Source: Gnetum montanum (taxonomy: Eukaryota > Streptophyta > Gnetopsida > Gnetales > Gnetaceae). From it: a stretch of DNA of 64,000 bases. Positions 1-12,042 of the stretch are shown in pieces. Numbering within the stretch: position 1 is the stretch's first letter; every line of letters begins with the position of its first letter. The translations under genes were made by a program, and so were the position numbers. The notes below the pieces were generated by a model that was not told the origin of the DNA, made no database searches, and worked only from the letters and a program-made list of their open reading frames with translations. The stretch covers positions 263,092-327,091 of the forward strand of contig MNCI01004258.1 in assembly GCA_015680685.1 (NCBI GenBank). Direction: 5' to 3'.

Positions 1-186
1 CAAATTCAATGACTTTGCATCAACATTCTAAGATCAATCCATCCCTTGAGACATAAGAGTGCTCCCACAGAACAACCATCGTTCCTTATTAGAGAAGAAG
101 TAGGAAATGATAAGGGCCTTAGTTAGAGGGGTTAGTCCCATAACCAGTTCTTATAGCTCGTTTAGTCTATCTAAGGGATGTGCTTT

Positions 187-405
187 GAATTCCCATTAAT
201 TTTTTTTTTGTTTTTGTTTTGAAATGGGAACCATACCATGCAAAGACACATGTACTTATTTTGTCTAAGAGGTGTGCTTTGAATCCTCATCATTTTTATT
301 GATGAGAATTACACCATGAAAAAACATATGCATTTATTTTGTCCAAGGGGTGTGCTTTGAATTCTCATCATTTTTTTATGAGAACCACATCATGCAAGGA
401 CTTAT
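187..405 (-). repeat. Tandem triplication in element 3' non-coding region
   Basis: Three imperfect copies of a unit of roughly 80 bp. Each contains a TGTGCTTTGAAT-type core, a poly-T or ATGATGAG-like segment and an ACCATGCAAAG-like segment. The same triplication is found in the plus-strand relative at 35077-35285, whereas the copy near 42380-42470 has only one unit. Confidence 0.65.
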
Positions 406-1069
406 TCAACTTCCTTTAGTGGTCAACATGGAATGATAAGATATCCATGAAAACGCACATGCATCCAAGCAAACAAAAAGGCACAAAGAATACTGAATCC
501 CCTTGAAGCCACACCCTGTTCAAACTTTTGAATCCTTTCCAATTCTGGAAACCACCAAAGTTACAAATTTATTAAATTTTTATAAATGAAAAAGGAATTG
601 CACATTTCCAGAACAAGGAAAACCATAAAGTTTATGGATGGGTGGATGTTGTGGACTCATTGCCTATTGCATGAAAAAAAAAACCATGTCCTAATCATCT
701 GTAACAAAATTCAAAGCCAGAAACCAGACACCAACAATAAAATAACAAAAATAGTACATACTACCATCAAGCAACACATTACCAATCTACCTAGCACTTG
801 TTAACAAAAAGTTAGAAAATCACACTAAATAAAAGAAAATATAAAAGAAAGTGTAAAATATTCAAGAAATAGCAAATGTACTAACGATGGTGTAAAATAA
901 AAATGAGAAAAGATTAATAATATGAAAACAAAAATATGTAAAATAAAGAATGTGTAAAAATAAAAAAAATGTAAAACAAAAAATTTGAAAAACTGAAGAG
1001 TTTATTATAAGGTTAGCATGAGTGGCCATCTCCCCCACGACTAAGTTGAAAGGAGGAGATTCGAAATAT

Positions 1070-2240
1070 GGAGCAGGGTTGTCCATTTGATGAGTTGCTT
1101 GTGGTATTAGCTAACATATGCTCATGGATAGGTTTGATTTGTTGAATGTTGACTAGCTATTTTTTGTTTGGGCTCTCAGGTTTATAGATCATCACAGCCC
1201 TAAAAGGAAAAGTCTCATAAATGATGTAAGGTCCTTCCCACAATGTTTGTAACTTAGTTCATTGAGGTACATGTGTGGGGTTCTAGTAGAGAACCTTATC
1301 TCCTAGTTGAAATTTGACTTTTCTAATTTTTAGGTAATGATGCTTTTTGTTATAGGCCTTATGCAACTCATTAGATGATAGGGCTACTAATCGATTTTCA
1401 TCTAGTAGGTTGAGATTCATCAATTTTTCTTTTTTGGGCTGGACTTAAGTCAAGGTCAAGGTCACAAGTTGTTGAAAGTGTACAAAGTTCGGATTGAATA
1501 GGAAGTGTTGGTACTTTTCTATACACAAGCTCATAGGGAGAACAACCTATAGGAAGTTTCCATGTTAAGCAGTAGGCCCAAAGGGCATCATTGAGTCTTG
1601 TGCTCTAGCCTTTTCTATACTTGCTAAGAGTTCTTATTAGTATCCTTGTGATTTCTCTATTGGTAACCTCAGTTTAACCATTAGCTTAGGGATGATAAGG
1701 TGTTGTGAGTTTGTGTTCAACCCCTAAGCATTGCATGAGTTTCTGAAAAGTAGTGCCTATAAAGTAAGTTCAATTATCAAAAATTAATGCACATGGCATA
1801 CCAAACCTAGTTACAACATTTTGTTGTACAAACTGAGTAGTATTAGAAGATGTATAGCTGATGACAGCTACTACTTCTCCCCATTTTGTATAATAGTTAA
1901 TAGCAACTATGATGTATGCCTTTCCATTTGACATGGACGTGATGGGACACATGAAGTCAATGCCCTAGATGTTAAATGGTTCTAGTGGTTGAATCCATTG
2001 TTGAGGTTCCTCCATTCAAGCAGTCATTCCATCGTCTTGTTGGCATCATTCACAAGAGTGGACGTAATGGTGAGCATCCCTAAAAAGTGTTGGCTAGTAG
2101 TATCCTACCATTAGGATTTTAATGGTTTTGTGTCTCCCAACATAGTGTCCTCCACAAGGACCTTCATGAGCATCTTGAAGAACATGCAGTTAATCATCAT
2201 CAAAGACACACCAATGAACTAGACCATTGGTGCATACCTT
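1070..2240 (-). pseudogene. Integrase region of Athila-type element (broken)
   Basis: Minus-strand frames recover the integrase core: GIDFM (first catalytic Asp, about 1943), then SNGKAYIIVAINYYTKW, FVQQNVV.RFGMPCALIFDN (second catalytic Asp retained) and further on a YHP...TEV..REI segment with the catalytic Glu. Stops interrupt the frame several times. The C-terminal end is MDNPAPYFESPPFNL (1086-1040), which also closes the relative at 34390-34430. The enzyme would have inserted element cDNA into the genome; this copy cannot be expressed whole. Confidence 0.75.
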
Positions 2241-2439
2241 GTAGAGGTGTTCATTGATTTCCATGAAGTGCTTTATCTAGTGAAGAAACTATTGTTTCTT
2301 CTAGTGGTCCAATCCTTGTGGCATCTCTTGAGTAAGAAGATAGATGAGAATGTCATCATACCATTTTGGCTCATTAGGAATTTGTTCAGTTATAGTCCTA
2401 GCAAAGAGGAGTTCATCAGGAAACATGTTAAAGAGTGGG

Positions 2440-3690
2440 CTTTCTTTCTCTTTGTCATCCGATCATAATCAAGACAAGTGATCAGTGATCACACTCTCAA
2501 TTCCCTTTTGATCTACCATCATAAGGTTGAATTCCTATAAAATAACCAACCATCGTATGACACAGGGGCTCACCATTGGATTATTCATTAAGAAGAAAAT
2601 AGAAATGTGGTTTGTGTGCACAAAAATCTTATATCTAAGCACATAATACCTAAACTTCTCTAAAGCAAACACCATTGCCATTAATTATTTCTTTGTGGTG
2701 GTGTAGTTCAGTTGTGCACCCACAATGCTTCAGCTAGCATAGTGGATGTAGTATGGTATTTTCTTGTCATCTAACTACATCAGCATAGCTTCCAAAGCAT
2801 AATTTGATGCATCTATCATAATATGAAATGGCCTGGAGTAGTCTGGTGCTTGTAGGATTAGAGTTTCTACAAGCTTTTCTTTCAGTTGCTAGAATGCTTT
2901 CTCACATTTTGTGTTTTAGATAAAGGAAACATATTTCTTTGTTAGCTCAACCAGCAATTTTACAATCTTAGAGAAATTCTCTATGAATTGTTAGTAGTAG
3001 CCACTATGTCTAAGGAATGACTAAACATCTTTAACTATTTTTGGTTGATGGGTTATTCTTTGGATGACTCTTATTTTCTCAGGTTCCACCTCAATTCCTA
3101 CTTGTGATACTATGTGTCCTAATACAATGTCCTCATGGATCATGAGGTGACTTTTTTGCCAATTAAGCCATGAGTTAGTTTTGACACATCATTTCCAAGG
3201 CTTGCTCAAATGTAGCTCCATAGGTGGAGAAGTCATCCATGAAGACTTCCACACCACTACTAATCTACTGTTGAAAAATGCTTAGGACCAAATTTTGGAA
3301 TGTTTCAGGAGAATTTGAATGGCATCTTGTGATATGCAAAAGTCCCCCAGGGACTCATGAATGTTGTCTTTGCCTAGTCTTTCAGTGCAATTTGAATTTG
3401 TTTATAGCCACTATAACCATCTAGAAAGTTGTAGTAGTAATGCCTATATATGGTGTTGAGCACTTGATCAACAAATGACAATGGAAAGTGATCCTTTAAT
3501 GTTGCCATATTTACCAACCTAAAATTGATGCAGACTCACCACTTTCCATCTTTCTTTAGTACAAGTACAAGAGGGCTAACCCACTTGATATCTACAATGG
3601 GATAAATGAACCGTGCCTTGAGGAGTTGCTCAATTTCCTCCTTGACGATTTGCTTCAATTTGGGGTTTCATCACCCTTGTGGCTATTGTT
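2440..3690 (-). pseudogene. Reverse transcriptase-RNase H region (broken)
   Basis: Translation of the minus strand gives the RT palm with the catalytic box as FMDD at 3243-3232 and downstream RNase H sequence (about 2790-2440). It matches the plus-strand relative at 31811-33050. Multiple in-frame stops and shifts are present, so only short open frames survive. This enzyme copied element RNA into DNA. Confidence 0.75.
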
Positions 3691-4189
3691 TTGGCTTCAT
3701 GGCTGGGTTGGTGTAGATGCAATGCTAGCATATCCTAGGATCAATCCCTGTGAGTTCAGGATATGACCAAGCAAAAGCTGCTAACCATCTTTCAACTACC
3801 TTTAACAACATTTTTTTTTCTGTTTTGGAGTAAGTTTTGTATTGATTATAACTGGCTTCCCACTTTTCAAAAACACATTTCATTTCAGCTAGTAGTATTT
3901 TCAATTCAAGGGGTCCTTGAATTTTTCAGGAATTTCCAACTCTTCCTAGTGAGTATCATCATTTGTGTCATTAGAGAGTTGGTGCTGAACTTACTTGAGT
4001 TCATCCATGCTTGTGACATATGCACATGTTTGGTTCTTAGTTGGTTCCATGTAAAGTGTGCTGCTTTCAGAATCAATGTTCAACCACTAGGTGCCCTCCT
4101 ATTTTGTGGCTACTACGTATAGGCACCTTTGAATTTTTGCTTTTGGTGCACACTGCTTGCATGCAAAGATAGATGCTTGTTTTATGGAC

Positions 4190-4610
4190 TAGAGTTTCTA
4201 CACATAATTGCACCCAATATCGCTATATGCAATGCATGGAACTCTCTTGTTCTTAATCTTTCCAAATGGGTTTTCTTTAGATATCTCTAAGGAAAGATCT
4301 CTAATGCCCATTCTCGCATCGATGATGCTCATCCATGCCTTTCCCATGATGATTGGGAAATCCCCTTTGCAAGTCTCCACTTTGATTACCAAAGATTTGG
4401 CAGGATAAGACCACCCATAGACAGTGGTCACAATCTCTTCTACTAGTCCTAATGGAATAGTGATCGACAAGTCTACCAATTCTATTCTTATGTTACTCTC
4501 CTCAAGAGGAGGTAGGTTTCAGGTAGTGTACATCTCATGAGAAAATAAATTAACACTAGAACCTGAATCGAGAAGAGCCTTACATGGTTTGTTTCCAAAA
4601 ATTTGTAAAT
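4190..4610 (-). pseudogene. Retropepsin (protease) region, active-site motif retained
   Basis: The minus strand encodes LLDSGSSVNL with the catalytic Asp codon at 4569-4567, the hallmark of a retroviral-type aspartic protease. It is followed by an open stretch (4479-4198) reading SITIPLGLVEEIVTTVYGWS and PIIMGKAWM, matching the C-terminal half of the retropepsin fold in Athila/Tat elements. Between the two there is a frame break. The DSG triad is better preserved than in the plus-strand relative, where it reads DSS. Confidence 0.7.
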
Positions 4611-5469
4611 AAATTAGAGGACTTCTAGGATTAGCTAATTTCTTAGGAAGCTTTCCTAGATAGATCCAATTAGACACAGTATGAGTAAGCATTATAGTAT
4701 GGATCCTAGAAAAAGTTTGGTTTGAAGAAGGATTGAAAGAATTTAATCTAGAGGAGGGAGAGGTAGGAGTAGGGTCATCAACCGTAGGTGTATGAGAGGG
4801 TTTAGGTGGACTACAAGGTTGAAAGAAAGGTCTTTTCTTTGATTAGGCATTTGACCCCTCCAATTGATGATTTGGTTGTAGATTAACAGCCTTTGTAGCA
4901 TTACGTTGTTGTAGTTGAGTTGGCAATTCACCTTGCATAGGTGGAGTAGGTGGTAGTTCTACAAGTGGAGGAGAAGTATGTGTAGGGATAGGAGGAGGAT
5001 AATGGCAAGAGGTGGTATCCCTTATTTCATGTGGTGAAGGAGCTTGATAATAATTTGAAGGGTGGTAGTGAGGCTAGAAATTAGAAATGTGATTAAAGGA
5101 GTCATGTGGAGGCATGGGTTGCTAAACGTAATAACCATATGGATCAGGATATTAGTAATGGTATTATTGCCTTGGCAATGCTAGTGCCCATGATTAGGGT
5201 TGCTACCATTATTGATACTATTCATATGGTTGCAATGGAGCTCCACTTGGATAATATAGTTGTTGCTAGTGAAATTGCCTAAGATTACCTTGAGGATAAG
5301 GTGACGTTCTAGATGTTTGCCTTTGTGTAAGTTATGGATGTAAGGCATACACTCTAGAATCTTGTAGATGTGACACAACGAGGCAACATCCCTTAGGATG
5401 TTTACACTAATACACTCATGATCATCATCTAAGTCATTGTCTGCAACCTCTTCTATTATAGCAATCTTG

Positions 5470-7290
5470 CCCTTACCTTTGTGGTATGCATATTCAGCTT
5501 CTTTGTGGCTCCTATGCTCATGATCACTACCTTGTTCCTTGGACTCCTCAGCAATTTTGAGGATATCTTAGAATCTATTGTCCATGGAGTCCCATAACTG
5601 ATCAACCTTGGCCATATGTTTAGATTAGAATTTTTGAAGTGGAAAGGTTTTCTTATTCACCCCTTTATCAAATACAGACTCATCCTCACTATCGCAGAAT
5701 CAAACCTTCCTCTTGCAAATGGAAGGATCACAGTTGTACTCTTCTATACTTTCTCTTTTTCTTAACTCACCCTCCTCTTTGGTGACCTACTCTATTAATC
5801 TTTGCATCTAATGGGTACTTAGTTCTAACAATCATCCCTAGGCATAGACACTAAGGGTTCCCTTCATTTCTAATTGAATCCCATCTACTATGTGGAAAAG
5901 TTGATCCAATTAAGAATAACCATGGCCTAGACATTTGTGCATTCAGGCATAGTATCAGCTATTGGTAGCATCCAAGGGTTCGTTCCTTTCTTGTTTCCAT
6001 TCTTGAATTTTCTTCCTTAAGTTAGACACTCTAGCATACATTTGATATTTATCATTGAATAACTTGATCATGGTGCTCCATTGTTTGATAGATTCTAGCT
6101 TTAAGGATCGGTACCACTTTTCTACTTCTTTGATGAGTGTTGTGAGGAACTTTAGTTTCTGCCACTCGTTTTCTATATTTTGTAAGGCACATGCATCTTG
6201 AAAATCTTGAAGATGATTCTGCATATTAGAGTTATATCCTCCTTCAAATCGAGAAATGTTGTTCATGTCTAACCGTTTGATCCTACTATCCTTCACATGC
6301 CTTGTTGGAATCTTTACTATCTCTACGATGTTAAGCATACTTCAGGTAGCAAGTAGAGGCTTATCGAGGCCTTGATCATGGTGCCTATGATGCCCTCTAC
6401 TACCCCTTCATTCATGGTGATGTGCCTCTCTTGAATTTCTGTGCCCTTGATCTTTTCTTTCTTAATGGTCCCTTTAGTTATTTTGGTCCCGTGGGTCATT
6501 TTGTTCATTTTGATTACCTTTATCACAGTCTCATCTTCTGTGGTCACGGTCAAAGCCAAAAGAAAAAGATGACGAAGGGGAAGAGGAAGGAGAACTAGCA
6601 CCATCACAACATCTACTTCCACCTCTTCAGCTCTTGCTTCTTGTCTATATCCCTGTTTTGACTTATCCCTCTGGATCCTTCTTTGTCATTGAATCCTTTG
6701 TTACTAGAACAAGGATTATTAATCGTGAAGTGCAAGTTCTAGTTTTGACCTCCATCATTGAAGTCAAAGAGAGGAGTTTCATTGAATGGAAAGCCCCCAA
6801 AGAGGGGTTCCCCACTAGCTTGTTGGTACAATAGGAATGGAGAATTGTTAAGTCCATTTCCCTTTGAAAATTTGTAGTACTACTCTAGCTATCGATCCTA
6901 TAGATGTTGTGCTTCAATGGGATGATAATCCTTAGCATCAATATCTTTCACAATATACTCTACATGGCAATCTTGGAGACCACATCATCTAAGCATTTGG
7001 TAGAGCATTGTAGGAACAACTCGATCAGGCGGCAACACAATGTTGCCTTCCATGTTACACCACTGTAGTTGTTCATCCTGGTGTAGAATGAGGGTGAAGT
7101 TTGGTACATACTCATCAGGTTGAGTATATATAATTTAATGTTATTAACGCATTGGCTAATAAGCTTTATCAGTCTTGGATGACGAATTACTTTTGTAAGA
7201 AGAAGAAATTTTTGGTTAATGGAATAAAAATCATAGTGTGCTTTCAGTATTTGTTGTAGCAATTGTAAGATCGATATGACTCTTAAGTTT
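5470..7290 (-). pseudogene. Gag region of Athila-type element (broken)
   Basis: Open pieces at 7262-6960, 6857-6663 and 6338-5955 together make a gag-like protein. The last piece contains WYRSLKLESIKQWSTM, LFNDKY and NLRKKIQEWKQ, the pattern of the plant retrotransposon gag capsid family (Pfam Retrotrans_gag type). No zinc knuckle was found. The piece at 6857-6663 is low-complexity and hydrophilic. Its order after the PBS, and the match to 28285-30080, support the call. Confidence 0.7.
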
Positions 7291-7349
7291 GTTCCAACGA
7301 TTTAAATGCTTTTCACTAGGTCGTAGATAGTGCACAAAACAACAAAAAT

Positions 7350-7369
7350 ATCCTTGGTAATGGCGTCAA
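7350..7369 (-). other. Primer-binding site (tRNA-Asp-like)
   Basis: Immediately inside the 5' LTR the minus strand reads TTGACGCCATTACCAAGGAT, a decayed match to the complement of the plant tRNA-Asp 3' end (TGGCGCCGTTGCCGGGGA). This fixes the element orientation and is typical of Athila/Tat elements. Confidence 0.7.
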
Positions 7370-8171
7370 TGATGAGTGGCTAGGTACCCCTATGCCCAAT
7401 CATACAAATCACTAAGGTGTTACGCACAATCCGGTCGAATTCTGTGGACCTATAGTTATCTAGTGCACTATCTCTTCTAAAAAGTGAAATGGGTGTTGAG
7501 AATGTTTGTTGTCTTTCCAACTACACTTGTGAGGTTCAAGGGTATGGTTTAAGTGTAATTGAGGTATATGGTTTTTCTTACTTTATATTTTATAGATTTG
7601 GTTTCCTACAACAAGAATTACGAGTAGAGTAATTTAAAATCTAATTCGTTATTACCTATCTAGCCTAACACATATAGTGCTACTGGGCTACTAAATCTTA
7701 AGCGTTGTTGGGTTACCAAGTACTATATGAATGCTTGAAGTGGTCATGCTTATGTTCATTAACAATTGGAAATAAATTGCTTCATTCAAATGCATTAAAG
7801 TAAAGAACAAGAAAGTAAAATGCATTAACAAAAATATTAATCTATTCTCAGTGTTGCAAGGATTGTCAAAAGAGTTCCTTTTATTCCCATGACATTGTTG
7901 TGCTTAGGTACATTGATGCTCAAACAAAGAATCGTATAGACTTAGAATCCTTTTGCGAGCATTTAGAAAATATTCTAACTCTGAAAGGAAAATAAATGAC
8001 AATAGCTTCACTACTCTGACTAAAAACTAAATTGAAATTGATGTGAAAACTGGAGCCTAGGCACGGTATTTATAAACTTGGAGTATACACCCCGACGTCG
8101 CGTAAGTGATGTCATGGCCCCAATGTCACGTACACGATGTTGTAACTTTGACGTCAAAAATGTATTCATCA
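7370..8171 (-). repeat. 5' LTR of the minus-strand Athila-type element
   Basis: About 802 bp, beginning TGATGAATAC and ending CTCATCA on the minus strand, directly followed by the PBS. Its promoter has a TATAAATA box (about 8070-8077 on the minus strand). The U3 holds palindromic sites including GACGTC at 8094-8099 and TTGACGTCAA at 8148-8157. It aligns with the LTRs at 27265-28088 and 36478-37279. Confidence 0.8.
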
Positions 8172-9672
8172 ATGATCTTTGTACATTCATTAAGAACTCG
8201 TTGCTTCTCCTTGGACTTCAGTCGTATGAGAATGCATGTGTTTGTGCAATGAACCTATAGTGTAGTTAGTTGACAACGGTAATGTAAAGCAATTGTTCTC
8301 AAAAGAGGGGTTAAATATCTTTCATAAAGTCCAATTTGTCTAGGTAGGCCTTGGGTTTTGAATCTAGCAAATAGCAACAACAATCAAAATAATAGCCTTT
8401 AGATTGTGGGGTATCCTTTTCTAATAGGATCACCATCTAATTTTCCTTCAACCAAACTAAACCATCTAAGATACCATTTATGTAAATTATCTAAATTAAA
8501 AGCTATTCTAGGTCATCCTCTAATATTTTTATTGTGCAATTTATATCTTCTTGTAACATTTAGCATCTATCTAAGCATTAACATTTCGACCACACTAATA
8601 TATTGTTTATAGTCCAACATTTAGCATAATATAAAATAGTAGGTCTAATCACTATCATATAAAATTATCTTTTTATTTTTATTATAATTCTTTTATCATA
8701 TAAAGAACAACTAACTTATATCCATTTTAACCAAGCTGGTGAACCCTATTTCTTACATCATGATCAATTTTACCATTCAACTATAGCATTGATCCTATGA
8801 AGTAGTGTTAGAATTTGAGAAGTGGATGGTTTAAGAGTAAATAAGATGAGTGTTTATGTGAGTGATTCTAAGTAAAAAAATGTGAGTAAATTAGAGTATA
8901 ATAAGTATAACATGTAAGTAATGCTATGAGTAATTAAGAGTGATGTGAATGGTCTCAATGTTCAAAAATACATCAATTTACAATCATCACATAACCTCAG
9001 ACTTACAAGATTCCACAAGGATCAAGCTATACCTTATGGGACCAAATTAATTTGGTATAAATAATTAAAATGTTAACATTTTTAATGAGTATTTGAAACT
9101 ATTATTTATTACATTTGGCCATAAAATACTTATAATTTTATTTTTTGGAATGGCATAGTCCTTCATTTACTTCATCAAGTTTTAATTTTTTTAAAATAAA
9201 AATGCTTCAACATATTAAGCATAATAAACATTTTATAAAGTTCATAGTGAACTTATTAATTTATTTATTTTTATTTTCTACCATATACAACCTACTTTCC
9301 AACAAGTAAAGTTGTTTATAGTGAGGGACTTTTTGATCTTGAATTGTTACATCTATTTTTTTACTTTTTATAATTTTTGTTAGACCATAATCAAGGTTAA
9401 CTTGCCCAATGATTACTTCCATGAATCAATGCCTATGAAATCCTAGAGTTGCAAGTTATAATGTTGTGTCTACTCACAAAGTACAAATAGTGTGATAAAA
9501 AATGTGAATGAGAGAGAGTTATGAAAATGGAATAATAATATTAAACAAAAAACAAGGGGAATAATAACTAAAAATGAAAAAAATATAAATAGATCAAAGT
9601 TTATCCAAATATGTAAGATAATTTAGAACTTAGAGGAAAATGCTTTTGAGAAAGGTATGATAGAAACTTAGC
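8172..9672. other. AT-rich stretch without a recognised gene
   Basis: No open frame with a recognisable protein, and no RNA gene seen. It is rich in A/T runs and stop codons in all frames, consistent with decayed repeat DNA. Confidence 0.5.
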
Positions 9673-9890
9673 AATTCATAACTTAGAAGCAAAAAATGCA
9701 TATCTAAAATTTAAGATCAAAGAATTTGAGTTAAGAAATGCATGAAGTAGTGTTTTATATAGATTAGTCAAAAGCTCAGTGATTTCATAACTTAGAAGTA
9801 GAAAATGCATATCTAAAATTTAAGATCAAGGAATTTTAGTTAAGAAATGCATCAAGTAGTGTTTTATATAGATCAGTCAAATGCTTAATG
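9673..9890. repeat. Tandem duplication, period 109 bp
   Basis: Two adjacent copies share CATAACTTAGAAG, then AAAATGCATATCTAAAATTT and AGTAGTGTTTTATATAGAT, with the second copy offset by 109 bp and only a few differences. Confidence 0.75.
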
Positions 9891-9949
9891 ATTAGCATCC
9901 ACACATCATAGTTGAAATCCTTCAGGGTATTCATTCCACAAAGAATGAT

Positions 9950-10690
9950 GTGTGGATCAAGAACTTAGAAGGGGGATTGAATAAATTCCCTAATTAAAAT
10001 CATTATAGCCACCAAAATCAAACACAATTTTTACATGATTCCCCAACTTGGATAGCCCACACTTAAAGGGTAGATTTTATGCACACCCCTGGACTTTGTT
10101 GCTTCCTGGAAACACCAAGGCCTAGATGCCTCCAAATAAACTCAATGGTAATAGAGTGAACTAAGCGTAAATGTGTGTTTGATGTTATGAATGTTGAAAT
10201 GCTTGGGTTTGTGTATGAAACTGTAACTGGCTATTAATTCAAAAATCTAGCTAACCCTGTCAAATACTATGAGTCATTAAAGGCTCCTATTTTGTCAAGT
10301 CACTTTGTCTATATAGTCCCTATAGTACGTTTCTTGAAACAAATAAAATTTCCCTAAAATGATTAAGCACAATTCTGCAGAAATCTACTCCTAGTTTTTC
10401 TCAGAGAGAAAGATCCACAAGAAAATTAGAAATAGAGTGAGATTTGATGGATTTTAAAAGAGAAGAACAAACAAAGTAGATTTGTCTAGAATCTCAAACA
10501 TTTAAGCAAGATAAAATGAACATGAGGAAACACTTTGAAATAAAGCTATTCAAATTCAACCCAAAGTGTTGCAAATTGTTCAAACCCTTTGAGCTCAACA
10601 AGCAAATTAATAAAAGGTACTCCTATTAACCTACCAAAACACTTTGTAAAAGACAAAGTACAAGTTATTATATGGATAGGTAATAGTTGT
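9950..10690 (-). repeat. LTR-like copy of an aRNH-bearing Ty3 element
   Basis: From about 10080 this segment aligns over roughly 600 bp, in the same orientation, with 20750-21310. Shared blocks include CCTCCAAATA.ACTCA, CTATATAGTCCCTATAGTA and AATCTACTCCTA. Since gag, PR, aRNH and RT remnants on the minus strand lie between the two copies, they are best read as its two LTRs. This copy stops near 10690 where Athila-type LTR sequence begins. Exact ends are not resolved. Confidence 0.55.
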
Positions 10691-10711
10691 TAAGAATTAC
10701 AATAATAGAGC

Positions 10712-12042
10712 TAATGAAAAGCATGTCACCCTACATCCAACCATATGAATCACAAGTGTTCATGCATGATCCGGTTGAATTTTGTGAATGGGATTAGTTG
10801 TGGCATCTAGATTGTCAAGCATTGATCATAGGATGTTGTCTTCCCACTTGGACTAGTAGTAGCTTTGTCACATATGGTTTAGTCCAAAGTGAGGCATATA
10901 ATAATTGATGTTGTAAGGCTCATTTTACTCCTAGCACTAAACATAATTGGGAATGAAATTTAGTCATAAGTCTAAGTAATGATGGTAATGTAAATCTGCT
11001 CTAGCCTAGAGTGATGAGCATTTGGTCCTAGCTTACCATACAAGTCTTGGGCTCATGTAACCATTATTGGGTTACCAAGAATTATGCTATTCGGCAAACT
11101 AAGCAATAGCACAACTGGGATTACCAAACAATTACACTTAAAAACTCAAAACTAGCCATACTTATTCTGCTTTACTAATAAACAAGTAAAGTAAAATATT
11201 TGGAAATGTAAATGATTAAACTAAGAAAATAGTAAAAAATTATGCCAAGTAAAATAACAAAACTAAGTGGATTTTGCAATGATGAAAAGAAATCTTGATC
11301 TTTATTTTTGTTCATGAACTATGCCCAAGTACACTTCACTTGAATAAAGGTTTCATACAATTGCTCAACACCACATTGCAGGCATTCACTCTCTATCACT
11401 AAAACTACAAAACAAAATTGCAAGAATCCACCTAAGGATGGAATGAAACTTATGCAAATCCGTGCACCCAAGTATTGTATTTATAGGCTACACATATCCC
11501 ACAATATTGCATCTATGATGATGTAGCATATGCTATGATATCGTATATATGATATTGTAGTTATGATATCGTTGTTGGACAAACATTGACTTTATTAAAC
11601 ATATGTGACATCGCATCTATGATGTAGAAGCCAACTGAGAGGTACCAATAGGGCATTCACTCTCTATCACTAAAACTACAAAATGAAATTGCAAGAATCT
11701 ACCTAAGAATGGAATGAAACTTATGTGGATTTGTGCACCCAAGTTTTGTATTTATAGGTTGCACACATCCCACAATATTGTATCTACAATGATGTAGCAT
11801 GTGCTATGATATCATATATATGACATCATAGATATGATATCATAGTTATGATATAGTTGGTGGACCAAAATTGACTTTATCAAACAGATGTGACATTGCA
11901 TCTATGACATTGTAGAGGCAACGTAACATCTATGACATAGAAGCCAACTGATATGCACTAACATGGATGTTTTACAATGCAAACACGATGTAGAATCTAC
12001 GACATAGCATCTACAATATCTTAGCCAATTGATGATTTATCA
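10712..12042 (-). repeat. Athila-type LTR (3' end of a minus-strand copy) with internal duplication
   Basis: The left end carries the family's R/U5 blocks (CACCCTACATCCAACCATA, ATGATCCGGTTGAA). The right end abuts a PPT-like minus-strand segment (TATGAGGGTATGATAAATC), which marks it as a 3' LTR. At 1331 bp it is longer than its relatives because a 271-bp segment (from GGCATTCACTCTCTATCAC at 11381) is repeated from 11652. The U3 is full of GATATC/GATATTG-type motifs and CATCTATGA.ATGTAG units. Confidence 0.65.

Larger units (their letters stand above)
1..8171 (-). mobile_element. Athila/Tat-type Ty3 LTR retrotransposon, partial, decayed
   Basis: Read on the minus strand the order is 5' LTR (8171-7370), PBS, gag, protease, RT, RNase H, integrase, then a long non-coding 3' region that runs off the left edge before its 3' LTR. 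The gag-PR-RT-RH-INT order is that of Ty3-type (Metaviridae) elements, and the PBS resembles the 3' end of plant tRNA-Asp, as in the Athila/Tat group. Frames are broken by many stops and shifts, so no polyprotein can be made. The same family appears in the opposite orientation at 27265-37279 and the two can be followed segment by segment. The lineage name is inferred from PBS and protein motifs, not from a phylogeny. Confidence 0.85.

Noticed and set aside
4208-4408. Plus-strand 66-codon frame
   Set aside because: Antisense of the retropepsin region on the minus strand.
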